From positions 1 to 64,000 of the forward strand of contig JACKLW010000008.1 of the NCBI GenBank assembly GCA_024235715.1: a DNA stretch of 64,000 nt, given 5' to 3'. The notes beneath the pieces are model-generated. The model saw only the letters and a list, made by a program, of their open reading frames with translations. It was not told where the DNA came from and did no database searches. Below, one piece after another: positions 49,445 to 58,168 of the stretch; the stretch's first letter is position 1; each line of letters starts with the position of its first letter. A program made the position numbers and the translations under genes. This stretch comes from Accumulibacter sp. (GTDB lineage: Bacteria > Pseudomonadota > Gammaproteobacteria > Burkholderiales > Rhodocyclaceae).

Positions 49445-50809
49445 GTGGATTCACAAGCAGGGACAGTGGCTGCGCAGGCGCCCGTGGTGCCGGAAATTTC
49501 GTCGGGAACGCCCGCCAGCCTGGCGCGTGCCTGGTTGTGGCTGGGGGTGATGGCGCTGATCGGGTCGGGCCTGCTGGCCGTGCTGCTCGTCCTGTCGCGA
49601 ACACCCGGCATCCAGGACGTCTTTCCGCTCAAGGATCTGTTCCGCGCGGCGCTGGTGGTGCATGTCGACCTGTCAGTGGCGGTGTGGTTCATGGCCTTTG
49701 CCACTGTCATCTGGTCCGCGGTCGGTGGCAGCGGCCTGGCCTGGCTGGGCTGGAGTGGTTTCGGCCTGGCCGCGCTCGGCACGGCGCTGATGACCGTGTC
49801 GCCGTTCTTTCCGGGCGCCGAGCCGATGCTCAACAACTACATCCCGGTCCTGAAGCAGCCGCTGTTCTTCACCGCGCTGTGGATCTTCGCTGCCGGCATG
49901 AGCCTGGCGGTGCTGCGCGCGCTGATCACCACCTGGCCGCTGCGTCTGCTCGGCGAGCCGCTGCGCCTTGGCGCCTTTCTCGGCGCCCTGGCTGCCTTTC
50001 TGGCGCTGGCCGCTTTCTACTGGTCGTGGTCGCTGGTGCCCGAGGTCGAGGGAAAGATCTACTACGAAGTGATTTTCTGGGGCGGCGGGCACACCCTGCA
50101 ATTCCAGCACGCGCTGTTGATGGTCGTCGCCTGGCTGTGGATCGCCGCAGCGCTCGGCCGTCCCTCGCCTGTTTCGCCGCGGGCGGTGTCGGTCCTCTTC
50201 CTGGTCGCCGCGCTGCCGCTGCTGGCCGTGCCGGCGATCTATCTGCTGCTGCCGGTCGGCGAACTGCCGCATGTCGAGCTGTTCGCCAAGCTGATGGAGT
50301 GGGGCCATCCGTATATGGGGCCGCTGATCCTGCTCGGCGCCCTGTCCCTGTGGAGCGTGCGCGCCTTGCCCGCGGCGCCGGCCAAATCGGCGTTTGTCGC
50401 TTCCTTCACGCTGTTCGCGCTCGGCGGTGTTCTCGGCTACATGATCCACGGCGTCAACGTCGTCATCCCGGCGCATTATCACGGCTCGACGGTCGGCGTC
50501 ACGCTGTCCTTCATGGGCCTGGCCTACGTGCTGCTGCCGCGCCTCGGTTTCGGCTCGCCGGAGGGACGCATGGCACTCTGGCAGCCCTACGTCTATGGTG
50601 GCGGCCAACTCATCCATGTCCTCGGCCTGGCCTGGTCGGGCGGCTACGGCGTACAGCGCAAGGTCGCCGGCGCCGAGCAGATGCTGACCACGCTGCCGCA
50701 GAAGATCGGCATGGGAATGATGGGTCTTGGCGGCCTGATCGCCGTCATCGGCGGCCTGATGTTCGTGCTGGTGTGCCTGAAGGCAATGTCGCGGCGGCGC
50801 GCGAAATGA
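49445..50809 (+). CDS. Atypical haem-copper oxidase subunit I-like protein
   Basis: A 454-aa integral membrane protein with about 12 helices. Haem-ligand candidates are visible: His in VVHVDLSVAVWF (helix II) and the HxH of PAHYHGST (helix X), and GGGHTLQFQH replaces the usual WGHPEVY region of helix VI. The tandem HH copper-ligand pair of helix VII is not present; WGHPYMG stands at roughly that place. It is therefore a divergent member of the cytochrome oxidase/nitric oxide reductase superfamily. The next gene encodes a TlpA-type thioredoxin. GTG start. Confidence 0.72.
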   Translation: MDSQAGTVAAQAPVVPEISSGTPASLARAWLWLGVMALIGSGLLAVLLVLSRTPGIQDVFPLKDLFRAALVVHVDLSVAVWFMAFATVIWSAVGGSGLAWLGWSGFGLAALGTALMTVSPFFPGAEPMLNNYIPVLKQPLFFTALWIFAAGMSLAVLRALITTWPLRLLGEPLRLGAFLGALAAFLALAAFYWSWSLVPEVEGKIYYEVIFWGGGHTLQFQHALLMVVAWLWIAAALGRPSPVSPRAVSVLFLVAALPLLAVPAIYLLLPVGELPHVELFAKLMEWGHPYMGPLILLGALSLWSVRALPAAPAKSAFVASFTLFALGGVLGYMIHGVNVVIPAHYHGSTVGVTLSFMGLAYVLLPRLGFGSPEGRMALWQPYVYGGGQLIHVLGLAWSGGYGVQRKVAGAEQMLTTLPQKIGMGMMGLGGLIAVIGGLMFVLVCLKAMSRRRAK

Positions 50810-50834
50810 ACCCGGCGCGGCAGGAACACGGCGC

Positions 50835-51422
50835 ATGAACGAGGGACGCGCGCTCTGGGTGGCAGTGATTGCCGGCGTGCTCACCGTCGCCACCGTCGCC
50901 CTGCTCGCCTATCGCGTGCTGGTCATCGGCGGCCTGCCGCCCGGCGACGACATGCCACGCAGCCTGCGCGAACTGTCGCAGCTGTCGCCCGAAGAAGCGC
51001 AGGCCGAGGTCGATGCGATTATGAGCCTGACCCTCGACGACCTCGACGGCCGCCCGCAGGCGATGGCGCAGTGGCGGGGCAAGGTGCTGGTGGTCAACTA
51101 CTGGGCCAGCTGGTGCAAGCCGTGCATCGAGGAAATGCCCGCCTTCTCGCGCCTGCAGGAACTCTATGTAGCGCGGGGCGTGCAGTTCGTCGGCATCGGC
51201 CTCGACGAGGTCGACCACATGCGCAGCTTCCTGAAAACCACGCCGGTTTCCTACCCGCTGCTGGTCGGCGTCAGGGAAGCCACCGAGACGCCCGGGCTGC
51301 AGGTCAAGGCGCTGCCGTATACGGTGGTCATCAGCCGCGACGGCCGCTTCGCGAGCAGCCGCCTGGGGCGGCTCGCCGAGGAAAAGCTGGCGCCGATTCT
51401 GGACAGGCTGATCGCTCAGTGA
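50835..51422 (+). CDS. TlpA/ResA-like membrane-anchored thioredoxin-fold protein
   Basis: A 195-aa protein with one N-terminal anchor (residues about 7-33) and a periplasmic thioredoxin fold carrying the active-site WCKPC (ASWCKPCIEEMPAF) and the cis-Pro loop (KALPYTVVI). Proteins of this type reduce disulphides during haem attachment or copper delivery to oxidases. It follows the oxidase subunit gene after 25 bases and probably belongs to the same operon. Confidence 0.88.
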   Translation: MNEGRALWVAVIAGVLTVATVALLAYRVLVIGGLPPGDDMPRSLRELSQLSPEEAQAEVDAIMSLTLDDLDGRPQAMAQWRGKVLVVNYWASWCKPCIEEMPAFSRLQELYVARGVQFVGIGLDEVDHMRSFLKTTPVSYPLLVGVREATETPGLQVKALPYTVVISRDGRFASSRLGRLAEEKLAPILDRLIAQ

Positions 51423-51468
51423 GCGGTGACGGAGGCAGGGGGTGCGCCGCGTTCGCTGCCTCGGGCTC

Positions 51469-51524
51469 TTGTCGTGAATTGTCGCAGCAATGGCAATTGC
51501 TGTAGTTTCGACAATCGGCGACAA
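51469..51524. repeat. Nested inverted repeat ahead of the ATPase gene
   Basis: Two TTGTCG copies (51469-51474 and 51479-51484), 10 bases apart, face two CGACAA copies (51509-51514 and 51519-51524), also 10 bases apart; the two 16-base arms match at 13 of 16 positions. Between them lies CAGCAA-TGGCAA-TTGCTG (51485-51502), a second inverted repeat. It ends 7 bases before the ATPase ATG. It could be an operator for a dimeric repressor, or an RNA hairpin. Confidence 0.75.
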
Positions 51525-51531
51525 TCGTCGC

Positions 51532-52653
51532 ATGCACACCTTCGACGACATCGAAGTCAGCCGCCCCGAACTGGCGAAGAGCTACCTGGGCCTGCTCGCC
51601 GCGCAACCCGGCCGCCCGCTGGCCCTGTTCGCAGCGCGGCGGGTCGGCAAGACCTACTTCCTTGACCGTGACCTGACACCCGCCGCGCAGGCGGCAGGCC
51701 TGGTCGCCGTCTATGCCGACGTCTGGCTGCACAAGGCCGCACCGCTGGCGGCAATCAACCACGCGCTCGAAGAAGCGCTCGACGACATCGTCATCCCGGC
51801 GGGGGCCTTGGGGCGACTCGCCAGGACACCTGTCAGGAAGGTGGGCGCGCTCGGCGCCAGCCTGGAAGTCGGCGATGCACCCGAGCGCCGACCCTTGCCG
51901 GGCGAGCCCGAATTGCGCTTCGACGCACTCGCCGCGCGGCTGGCCGCCAGGTCCGGCAAGCAGGTGCTGCTGATGCTCGACGAGATCCAGTCGCTCGGCG
52001 AACTGCGAAATGGCAGCGACGTCATCGCCAGCTTGCGCGCGGTGCTGCAGAAGCGCCGGCGCGAGATCGCGGCAGTCTTCACCGGATCGTCGCAGGATGG
52101 CCTCGCCGCAATGATGAGCGCCGCCGGCGGGCCGATGTATCAGTTCGCGCAGCTCATCGACTTTCCCGCACTCGGTGTCGAGTACCTGCAAGCCCTGGCC
52201 GCGCACTTTTCCCGGGTGCATCGCGGCAGGCAACTGATCGTCGAGGATCTGCAGCGCGTCTTCGCCGAGATCGGTTTCAAGCCGGCTTTGATGAAGGACC
52301 TGGTGAAGGCGATGTCGGCCGAAGGTCTCACCGACGTGGACCTGGCACTGCAGCGCTTTCGTCACGACGACCGGCAGCTGGCCGGCTGGCGCGCGCTGCT
52401 GCTCTCCGTTCAGCCCTTCGACCGCGCAGTGCTGCTGATGATCGCGCAGGGCCAGCCACCGCTGGGACGCGAAACGCTGGCGCGACTGGCCGGAGTGCAG
52501 GGCGTCAAGGCGACGGTCGCCAAGGTGCGCGTCTCGCTCGACAGGCTCAGGAAAGCCGGAATCCTCAGCAAGCCGCTGGCTGGCGGCTACGCCATCGAGG
52601 ACCGGCTGTTTGCCGGGTACCTCTCTGAAGTGGAGTTGAAACAGGTGGTGTGA
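51532..52653 (+). CDS. AAA ATPase (archaeal-type ATPase_2/DUF4143-like)
   Basis: About 373 aa, starting MHTFDD at 51532 right after the nested palindrome; an ATG at 51490 is within that palindrome and less likely. It has a degenerate P-loop AARRVGKTYFL, Walker B VLLMLDEIQSLG, and a C-terminal winged-helix-like region (RLAGVQGVKATVAKVRVSLDRL). Such ATPases are common in mobile or accessory regions and have no fixed partner. No recognisable Shine-Dalgarno sequence precedes it. Function is unknown. Confidence 0.8.
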   Translation: MHTFDDIEVSRPELAKSYLGLLAAQPGRPLALFAARRVGKTYFLDRDLTPAAQAAGLVAVYADVWLHKAAPLAAINHALEEALDDIVIPAGALGRLARTPVRKVGALGASLEVGDAPERRPLPGEPELRFDALAARLAARSGKQVLLMLDEIQSLGELRNGSDVIASLRAVLQKRRREIAAVFTGSSQDGLAAMMSAAGGPMYQFAQLIDFPALGVEYLQALAAHFSRVHRGRQLIVEDLQRVFAEIGFKPALMKDLVKAMSAEGLTDVDLALQRFRHDDRQLAGWRALLLSVQPFDRAVLLMIAQGQPPLGRETLARLAGVQGVKATVAKVRVSLDRLRKAGILSKPLAGGYAIEDRLFAGYLSEVELKQVV

Positions 52654-52751
52654 AGCCCGCGAGGCATCATCTGACCCATCCTGCGAAAAACGCGGACTGC
52701 GCGAGCGAGCTTCGTCAGCACCCGCAGCACCTCACCGAAAAGGACCAGGGC

Positions 52752-53119
52752 ATGATCACCGGCAACATCAGGAGCCAGATCGACCAGATCTGGAACGTCT
52801 TCTGGTCGGGCGGCATTTCCAATCCGCTGGAAGTCATCGAGCGGATCACTTTCCTGCTCTTCCTGCGCCGTCTCGACGACCTGCAAACGCTCGAAGAGAA
52901 CCGGTCGACGCGCTTCGAGCGCCCGATGGAACGGCGCGTCTTCCCCGAGGGCTGCGACGCCCGCGGCCGCTCCTTCTTCCGCCGCTTGCCTTGCAGCACG
53001 AATTCGCCCGCCATGTCTCCATCTCGGAAAAACCGAAAGCCGCTCACCGCGCCTCGCCAACCGAACTCGACACCCTCTTCGCCTCCCTCCAGCACCGCGC
53101 TTTCCGCGGCGAACTGTAA
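52752..53119 (+). pseudogene. hsdM/hsdS deletion scar (type I restriction-modification remnant)
   Basis: The first 74 codons from ATG 52752 match the N terminus of HsdM (ITGNIRSQIDQIWNVFWSGG, RITFLLFLRRLDDLQTLEEN, VFPEGCDARGRS). At about 52965-52973 the reading frame shifts, and from about 52970 another frame encodes the C terminus of HsdS (LQHEFARHVSISEKPKAAHR, LFASLQHRAFRGEL), ending at TAA 53117-53119. Nearly all of the methylase and both target-recognition domains are missing, so a single internal deletion joined the two genes out of frame. No product should function. Confidence 0.82.
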
Positions 53120-53153
53120 AAAAGCTTAAGCCATAACTAGCGATCGCACTGTT

Positions 53154-53195
53154 TTATTTTTCCGCCACATCCTAAAATAACGGCAACGCTTATTT
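53154..53195. repeat. Interspersed TTATTT/AAATAA inverted motifs before fic
   Basis: In the 89-base gap before the Fic gene, TTATTTT (53154-53160), AAAATAA (53174-53180) and TTATTT (53190-53195) alternate in orientation in an otherwise GC-rich neighbourhood. They may form a promoter/operator for the Fic gene; the last copy overlaps the expected Shine-Dalgarno area. Confidence 0.45.
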
Positions 53196-53208
53196 CAGGT
53201 TCGCGCCA

Positions 53209-54378
53209 ATGCACCGACCGCCCCCCGGCGAGTACGTCACGTTCTCTACGGCCGACGAGCCCTGCCAGGCTTTCATCCCGGCCGCACTGCCGCCGCAGCC
53301 GCCGCTGGCGTGGACGCCGGCGCTGCGGCGGCGCTTCGACGACGCGCTGGTGGCGCTCGGACGGCTCGACGCGATCACCGCGCTGCTGCCGAACGCGACG
53401 CTGCTGCTCTACAGCTTCGTGCGCAAGGAGGCGGTGTTGTCCTCGCAGATCGAGGGCACGCAGTCGTCGCTGGCCGACCTGCTGCTTTTCGAGATCGACG
53501 AGCAGCCCGGCGTGCCGCTCGATGATGCGCACGAGGTCAGCCGCTACGTCGCGGCGCTGGAGCGGGGGCTGGCGCTGCTGCGCGGCGGATTGCCGCTGTG
53601 CGGCCGGCTGCTCTGCGAAGTGCATGCGGTACTGCTCGACCATCCGCGCGGGCGCGGCAAGGCGCCCGGCGAGTTCCGCCGTTCGGCGGTATGGATCGGC
53701 GGCACGCGGCCGGGCAACGCGGCCTTCGTGCCGCCGCCGGCAGACGCGCTGCCGGCGTGCCTCGCGGCTTTCGAGCGTTTCCTCAACGACCAGCCGGAAG
53801 CGACTTCGCCGCTGCTCAAGGCGGCGCTGGCGCACGTGCAGTTCGAGACCATCCACCCTTTCCTCGACGGCAACGGCCGTATCGGGCGGCTGCTGATCGT
53901 CCTGCAACTGGTCGCCGACGGCGTTCTGCGCGAGCCGCTACTGTATTCGAGCCTGTTCTTCAGGACGCATCGCTCGCTCTACTACGAGCTGCTGAACGAG
54001 GTGCGCCTGCGTGGCGACTGGGAACGCTGGCTGGATTTCTTCGCCGAGGGCGTGCAGGCGAGTGCGACGCAGGCGGTAGTGACGGCACAGGCGCTGCTGG
54101 CGCTGGTGAACCAAGACCGCGACCGCATCCTGGCACTGGGCCGTGCGGCGGCGTCGGCGCTGGCGGTGCATCAGGCGCTGCAGCGCCAGCCGCTGACCAC
54201 CGCCGCGGCGCTGGTCAAGGCGGCCGGGCTGACGGCGGCGACGGTGAACAAGTCGCTCGCTCACTTGAGCGCGTTGGGGATCGTCGTCGAACTGACGCAA
54301 CGCCAGCGCGGGCGGGTGTTCAGCTACCGGCGCTACGTCGAACTGCTGAACGCCGAGTTGCCGCCGGCCGCGGTCTGA
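53209..54378 (+). CDS. Fic-family AMPylase-type protein with N-terminal inhibitory motif
   Basis: A 389-aa Fic protein. The core motif HPFLDGNGRIGR is intact, with the catalytic His. Ahead of it the SSQIEGT segment fits the (S/T)xxxE(G/N) inhibitory helix, so it would be self-inhibited until relieved. The C terminus adds a helical/winged region (VKAAGLTAATVNKSLAHLSALGIV), probably DNA binding. Such Fic proteins transfer AMP or another nucleotide to target proteins. It lies between the hsdM/hsdS scar and the hsdR remnant, and is the only intact gene of that locus. Confidence 0.9.
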   Translation: MHRPPPGEYVTFSTADEPCQAFIPAALPPQPPLAWTPALRRRFDDALVALGRLDAITALLPNATLLLYSFVRKEAVLSSQIEGTQSSLADLLLFEIDEQPGVPLDDAHEVSRYVAALERGLALLRGGLPLCGRLLCEVHAVLLDHPRGRGKAPGEFRRSAVWIGGTRPGNAAFVPPPADALPACLAAFERFLNDQPEATSPLLKAALAHVQFETIHPFLDGNGRIGRLLIVLQLVADGVLREPLLYSSLFFRTHRSLYYELLNEVRLRGDWERWLDFFAEGVQASATQAVVTAQALLALVNQDRDRILALGRAAASALAVHQALQRQPLTTAAALVKAAGLTAATVNKSLAHLSALGIVVELTQRQRGRVFSYRRYVELLNAELPPAAV

Positions 54379-54400
54379 AAACAAAAGGGGTGCTGCCACC

Positions 54401-55671
54401 GTGAGCCAGTTTTCCTTCCTCGATCGCGAATGGCCGGCGGTCGTCGACGCCGCTGCGCGCGCCGAAGCAGCGGCGCACGCCGACCCGCGCAGCGCCCGTT
54501 TCTACGCCCGCCGCACGCTCGAACTGGCGCTGGCCTGGGGCTACCGGCAGGATGCCGCGCTCAAGCGCCCGTACGGGAATCAGATCTCGGCATTGATCCA
54601 CGAGCCGAGCTCTCCGAGGAAGATCAGGCGCAGTGGGACGCCATCGACTGGGACGAGGAAGGCATCGTCCCCGACCGGGTCGAGGCCGAGGCGGTCAACA
54701 AGTGGCTGTTCAACACCGACACCGTCGACAAGGTGCTGGCGCACCTGATGACGCGCGGCGTCAGCGTCGCGGGCGGCGATCGCCTGGGGAAGGCGATCCT
54801 CTTCGCCAAGAACCAGGCGCATGCCGAGTTCATCGGCGAGCGTTTCGACGCCAACTACCCGCATCTGAAGGGGGAGGTCGCGCGTGTCATCGCTTTCAGG
54901 ACAAGGTACGCGCAGACCCTGAACGACGACTTCTCGATCAGGGACAGGGCGCCGCATATCGCGCTCTCCGTCGATATGCTCGACACCGGCATCGACGTCC
55001 CGGAAGTGCTGAACCTGGTCTTCTTCAAGCCGGTGCGCTCGAAGACCAGGTTCCGGCAGATGCTCGGCCGCGGTACGCGCCTGCGCGAGCTGGTCAGCTT
55101 GATCGACAAACACCGGCGCAAGCCGATCTACACCCACTTCGACGACGAGATCGGCGACGAAAACAGGGTCGTCCTGCCGGGTTTCGCCGAAGGCATGGAT
55201 TACGCGAAGTTCCGCACCAAGGCGCAGTTCTTCCTGCGTGCGCATCAGGATCACGTCGCGATCCACAAGCTGCGGATGAACAAGTCATTGACCGCCGCCG
55301 ATCTGGACGAGCTGGAAAGGATGCTTGCCGAGAGCGGTGTGGGTGGGGCTGCGGAGATCGAGCGCGCCAGGAGCGAGTCACACGGGCTCGGGTTGTTCGT
55401 GCGCTCGCTGGTCGGCATGGATCGTGAAGCGGCCAAGGAGGCGCTGGCTGGTTTCCTGGCCGGCAAGACGCTGGCGGCCAATCAGATCGAATTCGTCAAT
55501 CTGCTCGTGAACCACGTGACCGAACATGGCGTCGTCGATGCCGGCCCGCTCTACGAGTCGCCGTTTACGGATCTCACGCCGCGCGGTCCCGATGCGCTGT
55601 TCAGCAGCAGCGAGGTCGACGAGTTGATCAGTCTGTTGAATGCCGTCCGGGGGAGGGCGGTTGCCGCGTGA
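54401..55671 (+). pseudogene. hsdR remnant with a large internal deletion and frameshift
   Basis: The GTG at 54401 opens an HsdR N terminus ([52 protein letters not shown]). Near 54600-54612 the frame changes, and from there to the stop at 55671 a different frame encodes the HsdR helicase C lobe and tail ([49 protein letters not shown]). The endonuclease and the DEAH N lobe are absent. The remaining length (about 420 aa) is well under half of a normal HsdR. Confidence 0.85.
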
Positions 55672-55698
55672 GCGGGTGCTGGCGGAGCGGGATGTCGG

Positions 55699-57006
55699 CT
55701 AGGCGCCCGCCGCCTCGGCTGGCGGCTCGTCGTCGCCTGTGCGCAAGTGCGCCTGCAGTTGCAGAAGCCAGTCGCGGATCGCGCGCTCGCCCGGTTTGTC
55801 CGTCGTTTCCAGCTTCGGAAAACGGGCGAAGACATCCTGGATGATGGTGTTCAGCTGCCAGCCCGTTTCGCGCATCAGCATCGCCAGTTCGCGCACGGCG
55901 GCCGGGTCTTCACCGAGATCGATGCCGACGGGCGGGAGCTGGTCGGGGTGCAGTCCGGCGTCCGCCAGCGAACGCTCCAGGGTTGCGAGGCGATCGGCCA
56001 GGAAACTGGCGACCGCGGGCGCGCCTGGGATGTGCTTTTCCAGCTGCGCGCGCAGCTGGCGCCATTTGTCGCACTCCTCGCCAAGACGCTTGCGGCGTTC
56101 TGCGTCTTGCTGCCCCTGATCGGCCTCGTCAGTCGCCGCCTTATCCAGCAGGTTCAGGATGTGTCTTGACTGTCCGCGGTCGAACATGCCGTGGTTCAGG
56201 CGCAGGACGAGCGACAGCCGCTTTTCGGGATCAGCAACCTTCTTGTCGACAAGTGCGGCGACAAGCTCGGCAAGCAGCAGGATGCGCCCGGCGATGCTGA
56301 TCTCCTTGCCTCTCAGGCCGCGCGGATAACCGCTGCCGTCGTGTCGTTCGTGGTGCTCGAGGATGGCCCGCGCGACTTCGGGCGGGTATTCCGGCCGCTG
56401 TTCGATGATCATCGCCGCCGTGAGCGGGTGTGCGAGCAGCTGCCGTCGCTCCGCGGCACTGAAACGGTGGCCGGCATCCAGGATCACGGGGTCCATGTGC
56501 AGCACGCCGAGATCGTGCAGCAGTGCGGCCGCTGCCAGGGCACGCAGCCTGCCTGCCGTCAGGCCCTGGCGCAGGCCCAGGTACAGCGCGACGAGCGCAA
56601 CCTGGATGCTGTGGCGGAAGACTGCGCTGCGGCAATCCCGGGCCACCGTCAACCTGAAGGCAATCGGCTGCGGGAGCGCAATGCTGGCAATGGTGGCCAG
56701 CAGGGCGGCGCGATCGCCGACATCGGCAACGAGGCGCTGGTAGAAGGCGCTTTCCCCGATCAGGCTTTCGGCCCGATCGCGCAACTCGGCAAGGGTGACG
56801 GTATTCTCGGCAGCGAGACTGTCATCGATCGGCACCTGCAGCTTGTGATTCAACAGCCGATGGTAGAGCTGGCTGTCCACGCGCACCCCGCGATCGATCA
56901 GCTTGACGCCAACACTTGAGTAGATTGCCTGGTGAGCGATGACGATCTGAAAGTCACCAAGCTGCGTTGCCGCCTTGAGATAGTGTTTGTCGCCGGTCGT
57001 GCCCAT
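55699..57006 (-). CDS. HD-GYP domain cyclic-di-GMP phosphodiesterase-like protein
   Basis: A 435-aa protein. A divergent N-terminal part (about 1-110) precedes an HD-GYP domain: HD in LLHDLGVLHMDP, and HHERHDGSGYPRGLRGKEIS with the GYP motif intact. Helical residues from about 270 to the end have low similarity to known domains. Such enzymes degrade c-di-GMP. It is transcribed opposite to the hsdR remnant and shares no overlap with other genes. The start MGTTGDKHY at 57006 is preferred over a longer frame. Confidence 0.82.
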   Translation of the reverse strand: MGTTGDKHYLKAATQLGDFQIVIAHQAIYSSVGVKLIDRGVRVDSQLYHRLLNHKLQVPIDDSLAAENTVTLAELRDRAESLIGESAFYQRLVADVGDRAALLATIASIALPQPIAFRLTVARDCRSAVFRHSIQVALVALYLGLRQGLTAGRLRALAAAALLHDLGVLHMDPVILDAGHRFSAAERRQLLAHPLTAAMIIEQRPEYPPEVARAILEHHERHDGSGYPRGLRGKEISIAGRILLLAELVAALVDKKVADPEKRLSLVLRLNHGMFDRGQSRHILNLLDKAATDEADQGQQDAERRKRLGEECDKWRQLRAQLEKHIPGAPAVASFLADRLATLERSLADAGLHPDQLPPVGIDLGEDPAAVRELAMLMRETGWQLNTIIQDVFARFPKLETTDKPGERAIRDWLLQLQAHLRTGDDEPPAEAAGA

Positions 57007-57152
57007 GGTTCTTGTTCTGGTTCTGGGGGAGAAGTTCCGCCTTGCTCGGGGCGGGGAACGCCGTAGGGACGAGAGCAGTTGCAAGGGGGAGTTGCTGTTC
57101 TCGTTCCGGTCAACTGGCCGGATTCCGGACCGACTTTGTCTTGTGCGCTATT

Positions 57153-57686
57153 TTATCGATATTCGGTCACGCCCGCTGACGCGTCAGGCGCGGTCGCCGC
57201 AGTCTGCCCAGTGCCTTTTGCCGCGGCATCGGGCAGTTGTACCGCGATCATCTGCCCGCGCGCGCAGACCTCGCCATTGGCGCTCAGGGACAGCCTGACG
57301 GTGACCTTGCGCGGTTTGACTTCGACGATTTCGCCCCTGACTTCCAGTTCGCCGTCTATCGGCGTCGGGCGGAGGAAATCGACCTTGAGCGAAGCGGTGA
57401 CAAAACGCATGTGCGGCGCGCTGCCCATTTCGCGGCCTTCCGCCCGGCACGCGGCGGCGGCGGCGGAAGCGGCGCCATGACAGTCGAGCAGGGACGCGAT
57501 CAGGCCGCCATAGACTTTTCCCGGGACGCCGCCGGTGTGGTAGGGCCGGGGCGTGAAGCGCGCCACGGTCGTGTCGCCATCCCAGTGGCTTTTCAAGTGA
57601 TGACCGTGTGCGTTGTTCCTGCCGCATCCGTAGCAATGCGCGAAATCATCCGGATAACAGTCCTGAAAGGCCTTGCCGGGCATCAT
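57153..57686 (-). CDS. PaaI-type hotdog thioesterase-like protein
   Basis: A 177-aa hotdog-fold protein. CYGCGRNNAHGHHLKSHWDGD and VPGKVYGGLIASLLDCHGAASA match the PaaI/YbgC group, in which an Asp or Glu near GGxxxxxxDC takes part in thioester hydrolysis. Residues after about 100 (VTASLKVDFLRPTPIDGELEVRGEIVEV) complete the beta-sheet. The ATG at 57686 overlaps the stop of the YdhR-like gene. The acyl-CoA substrate is unknown. Confidence 0.8.
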   Translation of the reverse strand: MMPGKAFQDCYPDDFAHCYGCGRNNAHGHHLKSHWDGDTTVARFTPRPYHTGGVPGKVYGGLIASLLDCHGAASAAAAACRAEGREMGSAPHMRFVTASLKVDFLRPTPIDGELEVRGEIVEVKPRKVTVRLSLSANGEVCARGQMIAVQLPDAAAKGTGQTAATAPDASAGVTEYR

Positions 57687-58021
57687 TGCTTCCTTTCCTT
57701 CATCGTCGGCTGGTCGGAAATGATTTCGTGGGTGAGGTTGTCGACGACCAGCGGGCATTCGAGATAGGTCAGCGACGGCTCGCTGGCATACTTGCCGCGG
57801 ACGAAGGCTTTCCATTCTTCGGTGTAGACGCGATCCGCGTCCGCGCGCGAATTCCAGAGATAGATTCCGCCGGCCCGCTTGCCGTCTTCGGACAGAAAGT
57901 AGTACTTGCGGATCAGGCCGGGCATGTCCCGGTATTTCGCCGCCGTACTCTGGAAGGTGGCCTGGGCCTGTTCTCTGGACAGAGTCCGGGGTAGCTTGAA
58001 TTCGACGATGACGGTGATCAT
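57683..58021 (-). CDS. YdhR-like putative monooxygenase (ferredoxin-like fold)
   Basis: A 112-aa protein. MITVIVEFKLP opens a dimeric alpha/beta-barrel of the YdhR/ABM type, with PGLIRKYYFLSEDGKRAGGIYLWNSRADADRVY. Members are proposed mono-oxygenases or small-molecule binding proteins. It is co-translated with the hotdog protein through an ATGA overlap, suggesting a shared aromatic or acyl catabolic role. Confidence 0.78.
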   Translation of the reverse strand: MITVIVEFKLPRTLSREQAQATFQSTAAKYRDMPGLIRKYYFLSEDGKRAGGIYLWNSRADADRVYTEEWKAFVRGKYASEPSLTYLECPLVVDNLTHEIISDQPTMKERKQ

Positions 58022-58168
58022 GCGCTTTTCCTCGCGAGGTGCTGGATGCCGGCTGGCGGCGGGTGGGCAATTACTTTCCCCCCTCCCGCGAGGGGCGAGG
58101 GGCTGGAGGTCCTGCATGCGTGACCAGTGTACTGCAGCGAGCGGCTTGCGGTGCCGTTGGGGGTCAGG

